A DNA stretch of 64,000 nt from positions 806,001 to 870,000 of the forward strand of contig NZ_SOCE01000002.1 in the NCBI RefSeq assembly GCF_004365175.1. The letters are read 5' to 3'. This DNA is from Kribbella voronezhensis. Lineage in GTDB: Bacteria > Actinomycetota > Actinomycetes > Propionibacteriales > Kribbellaceae. Shown in pieces: positions 1 to 7,075 of the stretch (its first letter is position 1; each line of letters opens with the position of its first letter). A program made the translations under genes and the position numbers. The notes under the pieces are model-generated. The model searched no databases, was not told where the DNA came from, and saw only the letters and a program-made list of their open reading frames with translations.

Positions 1-415
1 GCTCCAGTCGGCGCTGATCATCGGCACCGGCTCGCTGCTGTTCGGTGTCAGCTGGGGCAATCTGCCGGCGGCGATCGCGCTGGTCGTGACCTGGGCGCTG
101 GTCGGCACCGGCGCGGGCATGCTCAGTGGTGCGGTCTTCAAGACACCCGACCAGGCGTCGGCGATCGGCCCGGTCGTCGGGATCGCGTTCGCCATGCTCG
201 GCGGCTGCATGTGGCCGCTGGAGATCGTGCCGGCAACCGTGCGCACGGTCGGCCACGCGACACCGCACGCCTGGGCGGTGGACGCCTGGATCACCTTGCT
301 GTCCCGCGCCGGCGGCCTCGCGGACATCGCGACGGATCTGGCCGTGCTGGCCGGCTTCGCCGCCGGAATGCTCGCGCTGGCCGCCGTTCTGCTCCGGCGC
401 CGCCTGAGCAGCTAG
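1..415 (+). CDS. ABC-2 type transporter permease, C-terminal part
   Basis: The window begins inside this gene. The frame is open from base 2 and stops at TAG 413-415, leaving the last 137 residues. The visible part has about four hydrophobic membrane segments, a short MWPLEIVP-type stretch and a conserved-looking HATPHAWAVDAW segment before the final membrane helix, which ends in RRRLSS. This layout is typical of ABC-2 family permeases that pair with an ATPase encoded next to them, here presumably upstream and outside the window. The substrate cannot be told. The next gene is separated by about 135 bases and is probably transcribed independently. Confidence 0.8.
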   Translation, partial: LQSALIIGTGSLLFGVSWGNLPAAIALVVTWALVGTGAGMLSGAVFKTPDQASAIGPVVGIAFAMLGGCMWPLEIVPATVRTVGHATPHAWAVDAWITLLSRAGGLADIATDLAVLAGFAAGMLALAAVLLRRRLSS

Positions 416-450
416 TGCCTTCCATACACCACGGACACGCTTCAGAACTA

Positions 451-464
451 GGGGCCTCTGGCCC
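451..464. promoter_or_regulatory. putative DosR/OsdR-like box upstream of the PNPOx-like gene
   Basis: GGGGCCTCTGGCCC fits GGGNCNNNNGNCCC at every fixed position and lies 87-100 bases before the GTG at 551. The pattern resembles the core of the mycobacterial DosR (DevR) box. A match of this quality is expected by chance many times in a GC-rich 64 kb window, so the call rests on position and on the neighbouring gene type. Confidence 0.4.
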
Positions 465-550
465 TGTTCCGAACCGGGCCACTTCGGTTTTGATGGCACC
501 GACAGGTTGATGCCGGGGGTCGTCCGTGGTCTGCGGACCGGTGGGAAGAG

Positions 551-1003
551 GTGACCTTGACGGATTCGCCGGCGACGCACGCCGTGGGTGAGCAGGCTGA
601 GTTCGACCGGGCCGGGCTGGAGATCCTCACCGACGAGCAGTGCCTTGCGCTGTTGCCCACGGTTCCGGTCGGCCGCATCGTGTTCACCGAGGGAGCCCTG
701 CCGGCCGTGCAGCCGGTGAACTTCGTCGTCGACGATCGCTGCGTGATCATCCGGGCGATGACCGGCTCGAAGTTGGCTGCCGCGGCGGCTGGAGCGGTGG
801 TGGCCTTCGAGGTGGACGAGTACGACGCAACCACCGAGACCGGCTGGAGCGTGACCGCCGTCGGCCAGGCAACCGTCGTGACGAACCCGGCAGAACTCGA
901 CCGACTGTCGAAGCTGCCGTTGCGACCGTGGGCCGGACACCTGGACCACGTCATCCAGATCCGCATCGCCTTACTGCGCGGCCGCCGCCTACTTCGTACG
1001 TAG
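551..1003 (+). CDS. pyridoxamine 5'-phosphate oxidase-like flavin-binding protein
   Basis: A 150-residue protein of the PNPOx-like split-barrel family. The N-terminal part carries the usual VGRIVF and LPAVQPVNF strands, followed by a GSKLAAA segment and a GWSVTAVGQA strand, and the C-terminus has LRPWAGHLDHVIQI, the order seen in this family. Members bind FMN, F420 or a related cofactor and act as small oxidoreductases, or only bind the cofactor. The exact reaction is unknown. The GTG at 551 is preceded by GGGAAGAG. Homologues of this type occur in the mycobacterial DosR regulon, and a matching box lies upstream at 451-464. Confidence 0.85.
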   Translation: MTLTDSPATHAVGEQAEFDRAGLEILTDEQCLALLPTVPVGRIVFTEGALPAVQPVNFVVDDRCVIIRAMTGSKLAAAAAGAVVAFEVDEYDATTETGWSVTAVGQATVVTNPAELDRLSKLPLRPWAGHLDHVIQIRIALLRGRRLLRT

Positions 1004-1036
1004 GACGGCGACCGGCTCGCGTCCGCCGACCTGAGT

Positions 1037-1134
1037 GGCGAGGGAAGTCCACCGCCGCTACCGCTGCGGATCGAGTTGTACGGTGCACGGCTGTTGGCCG
1101 CTTCTCCGTACCCTTGCGCCTGACTTCCCTCGCC
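1037..1134. repeat. 98-bp segment bounded by perfect 13-bp inverted repeats
   Basis: GGCGAGGGAAGTC at 1037-1049 is the exact reverse complement of GACTTCCCTCGCC at 1122-1134. The arms are 72 bases apart, inside the 324-base gene-free stretch 1004-1327. No ORF or flanking target duplication was seen. It could be a long-range RNA stem downstream of the PNPOx-like gene or a small decayed element. Confidence 0.6.
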
Positions 1135-1165
1135 TACCTCCATTCCAGCTCTCCGCCGCGGCGCG

Positions 1166-1244
1166 GATCAGGGCCGAAGGTCACTGCTTCGGAGGACTCA
1201 CGGCGGCCGTGGCCCTGGCCCGCGCGATCAGGGCCGAAGGTCTG
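1166..1244. promoter_or_regulatory. duplicated GGGCCGAAGGTC boxes upstream of the SHOCT gene
   Basis: The 17-mer GATCAGGGCCGAAGGTC occurs at 1166-1182 and again at 1226-1242, exactly 60 bases apart. Each copy contains a DosR-like core, GGGCCGAAGGTCAC at 1171-1184 (one mismatch to GGGNCNNNNGNCCC) and GGGCCGAAGGTCTG at 1231-1244 (two mismatches). They lie about 145 and 85 bases before the start at 1328. Apart from these and the 13-bp inverted repeat, I see nothing in 1004-1327. Confidence 0.45.
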
Positions 1245-1327
1245 GCCGGGGGAGTCCTAAGCCTCTGATCGCCGGCGGCGGAGCGGCAGACGGTGGGTGT
1301 GTAGACATCGACTGTTGGGAGACGACG

Positions 1328-1582
1328 ATGAGGTACCACGACGACTGGGGCTGGGGCTGGATGATGGTGGTGATGCCGTTGCTGTGGATCGCGCTGACGG
1401 CGGTGATCGTGTGGGCGGTGCTCCAGGTCGTCCACCGGCCGACGGGATCGGCACCGACCCTGCCAGGTCGCGAAACGCCGCAGGAGATCCTGGACCGGCG
1501 CTTCGCGTCCGGTGAGATCGACGCCGATACCTACACCAAGGCGAAGGCCCACCTCAGCGGCCGAGACGTGCGCACGCCGTGA
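1328..1582 (+). CDS. small membrane protein with C-terminal SHOCT domain
   Basis: An 84-residue protein. Residues 1-12 are rich in Trp, His and Asp, residues about 13-36 form one membrane helix, and residues about 52-77 (PQEILDRRFASGEID onward) match the SHOCT motif, a short alpha-hairpin found at the ends of many bacterial membrane proteins and thought to mediate oligomerisation. GGGAGACGACG precedes the ATG at 1328. The duplicated GGGCCGAAGGTC boxes upstream suggest stress control. The function of the protein is not known. It converges on hsp20 across a strong hairpin. Confidence 0.8.
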   Translation: MRYHDDWGWGWMMVVMPLLWIALTAVIVWAVLQVVHRPTGSAPTLPGRETPQEILDRRFASGEIDADTYTKAKAHLSGRDVRTP

Positions 1583-1605
1583 CAGCGGCGGCAGCACGGA
1601 CGTGC

Positions 1606-1636
1606 GGCCGGGGTGGTCCAGCGGACCACCCCGGCC
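1606..1636. terminator. bidirectional hairpin terminator between SHOCT and Hsp20 genes
   Basis: GGCCGGGGTGGTCC at 1606-1619 pairs perfectly with GGACCACCCCGGCC at 1623-1636, a 14-bp stem with a 3-base loop. It lies between two convergent genes. There is no T-tract, as is common in actinobacteria. Confidence 0.8.
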
Positions 1637-1648
1637 ACGTGCGTCACC

Positions 1649-2077
1649 TCAGCCCTTGTCGACCGAGATGTGCTTCGCCGTCGGCAGCTTCTCCGGCGCG
1701 ATCGGCGCCTTGATCTCCAGGATGCCGTCGCGGTACGACGCGTTCACGTCGTCCTCGACTGTGCCGGCCGGCAGCCGCAGCGTGCGGGTGAAGGTGCCGT
1801 AGTGGAACTCCGAGCGTCCACTCTCCTTCTTCTCCTCACGCCGTTCCGCCTTGACGGTCAACAGGCCGTCCTCGATCGAGATGTCGACGTCCTTGTCCGG
1901 GTCGATCCCCGGCAACTCCGCCCGCAGTACGTAGTGCCCGTCCTGGTCGAACTCCTCGACCCGGATCATCTGCGCACCGGTGAACGAACGGAAGGCCGGG
2001 AACGTGGGGAACTCGGTCTCCATCCAGTCGAACAGGTCCGCGAACGTGCCGCGCTCGCGCTTTGCCAGTGTGGTCAT
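1649..2077 (-). CDS. Hsp20/alpha-crystallin family small heat shock protein
   Basis: A 142-residue ATP-independent holdase. The alpha-crystallin domain spans roughly residues 37-130, with the strand motif YVLRAELPGIDPDKDVDISI, a short variable loop (REEKKESGRSEFHYGTFTRT) and the terminal GILEIKAPI strand. It prevents aggregation of unfolded cytosolic proteins. The ATG at 2077 is preceded on the minus strand by AGGAGGCGGTGG. Two DosR-like boxes lie 60-95 bases upstream, recalling the tandem boxes of mycobacterial hspX. It is a single-gene unit ending at the hairpin 1606-1636. Confidence 0.95.
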   Translation of the reverse strand: MTTLAKRERGTFADLFDWMETEFPTFPAFRSFTGAQMIRVEEFDQDGHYVLRAELPGIDPDKDVDISIEDGLLTVKAERREEKKESGRSEFHYGTFTRTLRLPAGTVEDDVNASYRDGILEIKAPIAPEKLPTAKHISVDKG

Positions 2078-2136
2078 CGACCACCGCCTCCTTTTCTCCT
2101 CACCTCCAGTCCACCTCGGCCACCACCCCCACCACA

Positions 2137-2172
2137 GGGCCCATCGGCCACCCTGCCGGTGACCAAAGGCCG
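2137..2172 (-). promoter_or_regulatory. two putative DosR-like boxes upstream of hsp20
   Basis: GGGCCCATCGGCCA at 2137-2150 (one mismatch to GGGNCNNNNGNCCC) and GTGACCAAAGGCCG at 2159-2172 (two mismatches) lie 60-95 bases before the Hsp20 start, one box per two helical turns. Inferred from position and motif only. Confidence 0.35.
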
Positions 2173-2256
2173 TAGCGGGAGCCGCTCCGCGCCGGTCGCC
2201 GCAGCGAGGGCCCGAGCGGCTCAGGCGGGTGCGAACCTGCCGGGAGCGACCGTCGG

Positions 2257-3606
2257 TCAGTGCACGCTGACGAGTTCGGAGGGGACGGGGAGATCGTCGA
2301 GGTTGTTGACGACAGTGGTCGCGCCGGCCGCCTGGAGGTCCTGCGGATGGCCGGTGAGATCCAGCCCGATGGTGAGGCCGAAGCCGCCGGCGCGGCTTGC
2401 GGCGATGCCTGCCGGTGAGCTTTCGACGACGACGGTCCGTCGTGGCCGGACGCCGAGGCGGCGCGCCGCGAGCAGGTAGCCCGCTGGATCGGGTGGGCCG
2501 GGCAGGCGCAGATCGGTCCAGGTGACCCGGTCGATCCGGATCTGGAACGTGTCCGCGAGTCCCGCGGCTTCGAGGAGCCCGGCGCAGTCGCGGTCGGCCG
2601 AAATCACCGCGCGATCCACTTGGCCGGCGTCCAGCCGCTCGATCAGCCGCCGGGTCGCCGCGGTGTCACTGACGACGCAGTCCAGCCCGAAGACGACCGC
2701 GTCGTACCGCTCGGGATCGATCGACAGCTCGTCCGCGGCGTGCTTGCCGGCGTTGCGCCGGGCCAGTACGACGGCCGCCACGACCAGCAGGCCACCTCCG
2801 AACACCAAGGCGAGCGGAGCTGCGGCGCGACCGGAGAACCAGGTGGTCACGGCGACCGGCAGGATCTGTACCAGCCCGATCGCGCCGACGATCACCACGA
2901 CGATCTCGCGCCAGAGCACCCCGGCGCAGATGAGTCCGATGGTCGTCACCAGCGAGAAGACGATCGCAGCGTCCTCGGGCATCGTGAACATCGCGCCGAA
3001 CACCAGGCCGGCGGCGGCGATCCCTTGGGTCAGGCGCTTGGCGGCGAACAGCCCAGCACGCCCGGCTGCCAGCCAGGCCGCTGAGACGACCCAGATTGCG
3101 ATGCCGGGCCAGGCAGCGCCGTGCAGGTGAGCACCGGCGGTGCCCGCCGCGATCAAGGTGCCCACGAAGGTTGCGAACTGTTGGAGCGCGGTCGGCTTCG
3201 CTGCCCAGAGTCCGGCGGCGTACAAAGCTGTGGCCACACCGGTCAGCAACGCGGTGTCCAGCGTTGGCCAGTGCAGCGCTTCGTGACCCAGCAAGGCCCA
3301 GAAGGCGGCGCCTGCGGCCGTCGACAGGAACCACAGAATCGCCCGCAGGCGCAGGGTGACAGCGTCGGCTCGCGCCGGAATCAGTTGGCCGGCAGCAAGG
3401 AGAGCCAGCGCGGTCGTGGCCACGATGACCAGCCGCGTGACGGTTCCGAGGTCGGGCCAGTACTGCGCCATGACCAGCATCGCGCCGACCAGCACCACCA
3501 CACCACCCAGATAGGCGAGTGCCTCGATCAGCACAGGGGTACGGCGAGTCGCCGGCCGCCCGGACAGTCGCGGCGGCGCTCCCGTTGATTCGCGCAACGG
3601 TCTCAT
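2257..3606 (-). CDS. polytopic membrane protein fused to a degenerate HAD-like domain
   Basis: A 449-residue fusion from the ATG at 3606. Residues about 20-290 form around ten hydrophobic helices resembling DUF2157-type membrane proteins. The cytosolic remainder is a HAD-superfamily domain of the beta-phosphoglucomutase type. In the position of HAD motif I (usually FDxDG) it reads VVFGLDCVVSDTA: the nucleophilic Asp is Gly, so phosphatase activity is unlikely. Later motifs are recognisable (VISADRD, RTVVVESSPAGIAASRAGG). An in-frame TTG at 3660 could extend the N-terminus by 18 residues, but a putative DosR-like box at 3642-3655 would then be coding. Function unknown; a ligand-sensing or scaffolding role is possible. 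Confidence 0.75.
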   Translation of the reverse strand: MRPLRESTGAPPRLSGRPATRRTPVLIEALAYLGGVVVLVGAMLVMAQYWPDLGTVTRLVIVATTALALLAAGQLIPARADAVTLRLRAILWFLSTAAGAAFWALLGHEALHWPTLDTALLTGVATALYAAGLWAAKPTALQQFATFVGTLIAAGTAGAHLHGAAWPGIAIWVVSAAWLAAGRAGLFAAKRLTQGIAAAGLVFGAMFTMPEDAAIVFSLVTTIGLICAGVLWREIVVVIVGAIGLVQILPVAVTTWFSGRAAAPLALVFGGGLLVVAAVVLARRNAGKHAADELSIDPERYDAVVFGLDCVVSDTAATRRLIERLDAGQVDRAVISADRDCAGLLEAAGLADTFQIRIDRVTWTDLRLPGPPDPAGYLLAARRLGVRPRRTVVVESSPAGIAASRAGGFGLTIGLDLTGHPQDLQAAGATTVVNNLDDLPVPSELVSVH

Positions 3607-3641
3607 GATCTGAGCGTCGCGAGATCTCCCCGGCTCGCACA

Positions 3642-3655
3642 GAGGCGAAAGTCCT
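3642..3655 (-). promoter_or_regulatory. weak DosR-like box before the membrane-HAD gene
   Basis: On the minus strand this reads AGGACTTTCGCCTC, two mismatches from GGGNCNNNNGNCCC, and keeps the GGACTTT half-site. It lies 36-49 bases before the ATG at 3606. Confidence 0.25.
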
Positions 3656-3687
3656 GCCAAGGACCGCCACGTCCCAGGCGGGTTCGC

Positions 3688-4245
3688 TCAGCGCGTGCCG
3701 ACCAGGCGCCACCAGGAAGGGTCGTCGGCAGGGGTCAGGAGATCGGGGTCGGCCAGGACCTCGTCGCGGTGGATGCCGGGGAGGACGTGGTAGTGGATGG
3801 AGCCTGGTTCACTGACGAGTTCGAGGATGCGCCAGAGGGCGCGAGCGTAGGCTTCCGCGGATTCGGCTCCGTCCCATTCGTAGAAGCCACGGTAGGTGGC
3901 GGACTCGTCGTGGGCCAGCCACAGCTTGGAGATCAGGCCTGGGAACCCGGCGAACAAGGGAGTGTTGCACCACGACTCCCACCGGAACAGCGTGTGACCG
4001 GCACCGCGCACCCCACGCAATCGGAAGGCGACCACGAGGACGCACGGATCGGCTGCGGGCGGGCGGTCGATGACAGTCTCCCGGTACACCCTGCCCTCGG
4101 TTCCGTCGGCGAACCGCAGCAACGTCCCGACGTGCTCGCGCGGTTGGTGAATGCGTCGCTGGAGCAGCAGTTGGAGTGTGGTCACCAGACAGCGGCCGAC
4201 CGCGGCCAGCGCGACCTTCTTCGGCAGCGGACGTTGCTCGGTCAT
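3688..4245 (-). CDS. conserved hypothetical protein, possible monooxygenase-like fold
   Basis: A 185-residue soluble protein without signal peptide or membrane helix. I do not recognise a firm family. The stretch from residue about 80 (PCVLVVAFRLRG, then SKLWLAHDES, then RGFYEWDGAESAEAYARAL) resembles YdhR/ABM-like ferredoxin-fold proteins that take part in ring oxidation or haem handling, and the lone-domain length would allow that. The ATG at 4245 has AGGAGGG four bases upstream. A perfect GGGNCNNNNGNCCC site lies 69-82 bases before the start, suggesting stress control. Confidence 0.7.
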   Translation of the reverse strand: MTEQRPLPKKVALAAVGRCLVTTLQLLLQRRIHQPREHVGTLLRFADGTEGRVYRETVIDRPPAADPCVLVVAFRLRGVRGAGHTLFRWESWCNTPLFAGFPGLISKLWLAHDESATYRGFYEWDGAESAEAYARALWRILELVSEPGSIHYHVLPGIHRDEVLADPDLLTPADDPSWWRLVGTR

Positions 4246-4313
4246 GGGCCCTCCTGTCAGGACGCCGGACTTCTTCCGCCAGTCATCGTCTGCCGGCGAA
4301 CCGAGCCGCGGCA

Positions 4314-4327
4314 GGGTCGGAGGACCC
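4314..4327 (-). promoter_or_regulatory. putative DosR-like box, perfect match
   Basis: GGGTCGGAGGACCC is fully symmetric in its fixed positions and fits GGGNCNNNNGNCCC without mismatch. It lies 69-82 bases before the start at 4245. Confidence 0.45.
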
Positions 4328-4345
4328 GAAAATGTCCCTCGGACG

Positions 4346-4987
4346 TCAGGCTTGCGGGCCGAGCAGGTGCAGGTTCTTCCCGATGAGGCCGTCGACGCCG
4401 AGCCGGTGGGCGTCGCGTACGGCGTACTCGGTGTCGACCGGCCAGGTCAGGACGACGGTCGCGCTCCGCCGCAGCTCGGTGACGATCTCCGGGGTGAGCA
4501 GTCGGCGGTGGACGCACACGCCGTACGCCGGCCGGGTGCGCAGCCTGGCTCGCAACCGGCGTAACCCGCGTCGGCTGCCGGCCGACAGCACGAGCCGCAC
4601 GTGTTCCAAGTCGCGAAAAGCGTCGAGCATCCACCAGTGTTGCGTGCACACGGTGACCACGGCGTCCGGCATGACGTGGCGCAACAGCGTCGCCAGCCTG
4701 CCCGCAAGACGAGGATGGATTCCCTTCAGATCGAGCAGCAACCGGTGATCGCCGTCGAGTGCCGCCAGCAGCTCGTGAGCTTCGAGGAGCGGGGCGTCCC
4801 GGCGGCGGAGCAGCTCGCCGCGCTCCCACAACCACCACGGGCCGAGCGACTTGTGATGCCGTACCTCGAGACGCCCCCGGTAGGCGTGCACATCGGCTTC
4901 GACCAGGTCCGCGCCGGCTTCGAGCGCGGATCGCAGCGTGCCGAGCTCGTTACCGGCTCGGTGCGCCACCACGATTCGCCGAGTCAC
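4346..4987 (-). CDS. glycerophosphodiester phosphodiesterase-like protein
   Basis: A 213-residue TIM-barrel protein of the GDPD family, which hydrolyses glycerophosphodiesters to glycerol 3-phosphate and an alcohol. Visible motifs are AHR near residues 8-10, LVEADVHAYRG near 29-38 (the ExD metal pair) and EVRHHK near 41-46. The usual PENT after HRG is altered here to GNELGTL, so the substrate may differ. I start it at GTG 4987, which forms a GTGA overlap with the stop of the upstream flippase-like gene. A longer frame to 5071 would overlap that gene by 88 bases and is less likely. No signal peptide, so it probably works inside the cell on lipid-derived head groups. Confidence 0.8.
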   Translation of the reverse strand: MTRRIVVAHRAGNELGTLRSALEAGADLVEADVHAYRGRLEVRHHKSLGPWWLWERGELLRRRDAPLLEAHELLAALDGDHRLLLDLKGIHPRLAGRLATLLRHVMPDAVVTVCTQHWWMLDAFRDLEHVRLVLSAGSRRGLRRLRARLRTRPAYGVCVHRRLLTPEIVTELRRSATVVLTWPVDTEYAVRDAHRLGVDGLIGKNLHLLGPQA

Positions 4988-5889
4988 GGCGAGCTCGCCG
5001 CCGGTTCGGTGAACCAGCCACGCCAGCGGAGGAAGAAGCAGCTGCCGCCGAACAGCACCGCGGGAACCCAATAGAGCAAGGCAGTCAGCGCCACCGCCCC
5101 GAAGGCGTCGGTCCAGGAGACCCCGATCGATGCCAGGCCTGCGACCAGCGCACCTTCACGTGGGCTTGCACCATGGACGCCGGGCAGCACGCCGGCGATC
5201 TGACTGGCACCGAACACAGCGACCAACTGGAAGGCCGACACGGAGTCGCCGACGGCGTGGATCGCACCGATCAGCAGCCCGAGAATCGTTGCCTGGTAGC
5301 CGATCGACAGCACGACGCCGACCGCGAACACCCGCGGTGACGGCCACGGCCAGCGACCGGCCAGGTCGGGACGCCGCCGCCGTACGACGAGGGCCACGGC
5401 GAGCACCACGGCCGCGAGGCCGAGTGCGACGACCAGCACGCTCCACGGCAGAGCCACTCCGCAGACGGCCACAGCGACGATCAGTCCGACCGCACCGACG
5501 AACCGGTCCAGAGCGACCCCGGCGACCGCAGCCGAGCGTCGTGCGCCGGTGGTCTCCAACCGGTGCACCCGCCACAGGTCGGCGCCCGCGTGCCACGGTG
5601 AGATCAGGCCGAGGATCTCGCTTTCCGCGTAGGCCCGCAGGTGCCATCGGCGGGTCTGGCCGCTGGTCGACACGGCGTGCCAGCGCAACGGGCACAGAAC
5701 GTACTTGCCGACCGCGAACGGGATCAGGCCGATGACCGCGGGAAGCAGTGTCGGATGCGGAACGCGGTCGACGTTCCAGAGGGCCAGTCCGGCCGCGGCC
5801 ACCAGCGCGGCGACCCGGACAGCGCGGCTGGCGACAATCGTGCGACCGAGCCGCAGGATGCGCGCGATCCGCCTGTCGCTGATGTGCAC
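4984..5889 (-). CDS. lysylphosphatidylglycerol synthase TM region/flippase-like membrane protein
   Basis: A 301-residue polytopic protein of the UPF0104/LPG_synthase_TM family, related to the membrane part of MprF and to AglD. About seven to eight helices are visible; between them are family-type stretches such as ALDRFVGAVGLIVAVAV, PGVHGASPREGALVAGL and the charged LRWHAV segment. Members are thought to move or modify lipids, but no enzyme domain is attached. The GTG start at 5889 has AAGGAGCCC upstream. It is translationally coupled to the GDPD-like gene, so the pair may act in phospholipid turnover. Confidence 0.85.
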   Translation of the reverse strand: MHISDRRIARILRLGRTIVASRAVRVAALVAAAGLALWNVDRVPHPTLLPAVIGLIPFAVGKYVLCPLRWHAVSTSGQTRRWHLRAYAESEILGLISPWHAGADLWRVHRLETTGARRSAAVAGVALDRFVGAVGLIVAVAVCGVALPWSVLVVALGLAAVVLAVALVVRRRRPDLAGRWPWPSPRVFAVGVVLSIGYQATILGLLIGAIHAVGDSVSAFQLVAVFGASQIAGVLPGVHGASPREGALVAGLASIGVSWTDAFGAVALTALLYWVPAVLFGGSCFFLRWRGWFTEPAASSP

Positions 5890-6057
5890 AACGGGCTCCT
5901 TCAGGGCTCATACCCGGCGCTCACCTCTAGCTGCCCCAGGACGCCGTGCAAAGACCATAACTGCCAGGTCCAAGCCGTGCGGCTCGTCGGCCACGGATCG
6001 GCGGTGATGTGCGACACGCCCAGTGCCCGACGGGCATCGCGAATCGGGCGCACAGGG

Positions 6058-6071
6058 GTGCCATTGGTCCC
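6058..6071 (+). promoter_or_regulatory. putative DosR-like box upstream of the PAP2 gene
   Basis: GTGCCATTGGTCCC has one mismatch to GGGNCNNNNGNCCC and lies 84-97 bases before the ATG at 6155, in the 265-base divergent region 5890-6154. That region also holds a TGCCCG-A-CGGGCA palindrome at 6024-6036. Confidence 0.3.
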
Positions 6072-6154
6072 GCAGGCGAAGGCGGTCCGGCCCTGGGGAC
6101 AGGACGGTGAGTGGACGAAAGTGGCATCACGAGCATCCGAAGGGGGAGTGAGTG

Positions 6155-7075
6155 ATGGCGGCGCAGAGCCGGAGGACCGGGCCGCGGCTGCCACACCGCG
6201 CCTACCAGATCGCGCGGGAGGTGGCCCTGATCGCCACCGCCATCGTGTTGTACTTCGGTGTCCGGGGGCTGATCGAGACCCGGGTCGACCTCGCCTACCG
6301 CAATGCCGAGAACGTGATCGCGCTCGAACGGTCCGCCGGCGTCTTCGCCGAGCCCGCACTGCAGGCCGCGGCCGGTCAGCACGCGTGGCTGATCGACGCG
6401 GTCAGCTACTTCTACATCTACGGACACTGGCCGGTGCTGCTGACCGCTCTGCTGTGGCTGCTGATCCGGCATCGCGACGCCTACCGGACCTTCCGCAACG
6501 CGATGCTGATCTCCGGCGGGATCGGCCTGGTGATCTTCGCGCTGTTCCCGGTCGCGCCGCCGCGCTTCCTGGTCGGTTACGGCTTCATCGACACGGTCAC
6601 CCAGCAGACCTCGGCGTACCGGGTTCTGCAGCCGCCGGCGTTCGTCAACCAGTACGCCGCCGTGCCGAGCCTGCATTTCGGCTGGAACCTGCTGATGGGG
6701 ATCGCGATCGCCGGTCTGGCCGGTCACTGGTTGCTGCGGTTGTTCGGCTGGCTGATGCCGGCGGCGATGCTCGCCTCGATCGTGCTGACCGCGAACCACT
6801 ACCTCTTCGACGGCCTGGTCGGCGGCGTGATCGCCCTTCTCGGCCTGCTCATCGCCTCCCGGCTGGCCAAGAACCAGGCCCACCGGCCATCAGCGGCCAC
6901 CGGCGCGTCCGGCGAGCGCCCGGACAATGGGCGCCCGGCCAATGAGCGCCCGACCGTTGAGCGCCCGGACAATGGGCGACCCGACATCGAGCGCCCGGAC
7001 AGCGAGCGCCCGACCGACGAGATTCCGGCCGGCAAGCGTCCGGTGCCGGAGCGAGGGGATCAGCCATGCGCATGA
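6155..7075 (+). CDS. PAP2-superfamily membrane enzyme (inositolphosphotransferase-like) with repetitive tail
   Basis: A 306-residue membrane protein. Six or so helices occupy residues 20-245, with the PAP2_3-type elements PVAPPRFL, YAAVPSLHFGWNLL (core SLHFG) and NHYLFDGLVGG, whose histidines form the phosphotransfer site. This subfamily includes Aur1-like inositol phosphorylceramide synthases and phosphatidic acid phosphatases. The last 60 residues are a hydrophilic Arg/Pro-rich tail built from ERPDNGRP-like repeats, probably cytoplasmic. The ATG at 6155 is preferred over GTG 6152 because AGGGGGAG sits six bases before it. The gene overlaps the DUF3048 gene by 10 bases. Confidence 0.85.
   Translation: MAAQSRRTGPRLPHRAYQIAREVALIATAIVLYFGVRGLIETRVDLAYRNAENVIALERSAGVFAEPALQAAAGQHAWLIDAVSYFYIYGHWPVLLTALLWLLIRHRDAYRTFRNAMLISGGIGLVIFALFPVAPPRFLVGYGFIDTVTQQTSAYRVLQPPAFVNQYAAVPSLHFGWNLLMGIAIAGLAGHWLLRLFGWLMPAAMLASIVLTANHYLFDGLVGGVIALLGLLIASRLAKNQAHRPSAATGASGERPDNGRPANERPTVERPDNGRPDIERPDSERPTDEIPAGKRPVPERGDQPCA
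6914..7020 (+). repeat. degenerate tandem repeat encoding the PAP2 tail
   Basis: Units built on GAGCGCCCGGACAATGGGCG recur about every 12-30 bases, encoding ERPDNGRP, NERPTVERPDNGRP, IERPD, SERPTDE. Within the coding frame, so copy changes in multiples of three would only alter tail length. Confidence 0.85.

Noticed and set aside
448-1143. A 231-codon minus-strand frame opposite the PNPOx-like gene
   Set aside because: Arg/Ser-rich antisense frame with no ribosome site or domain; the plus-strand gene has a clear family pattern.
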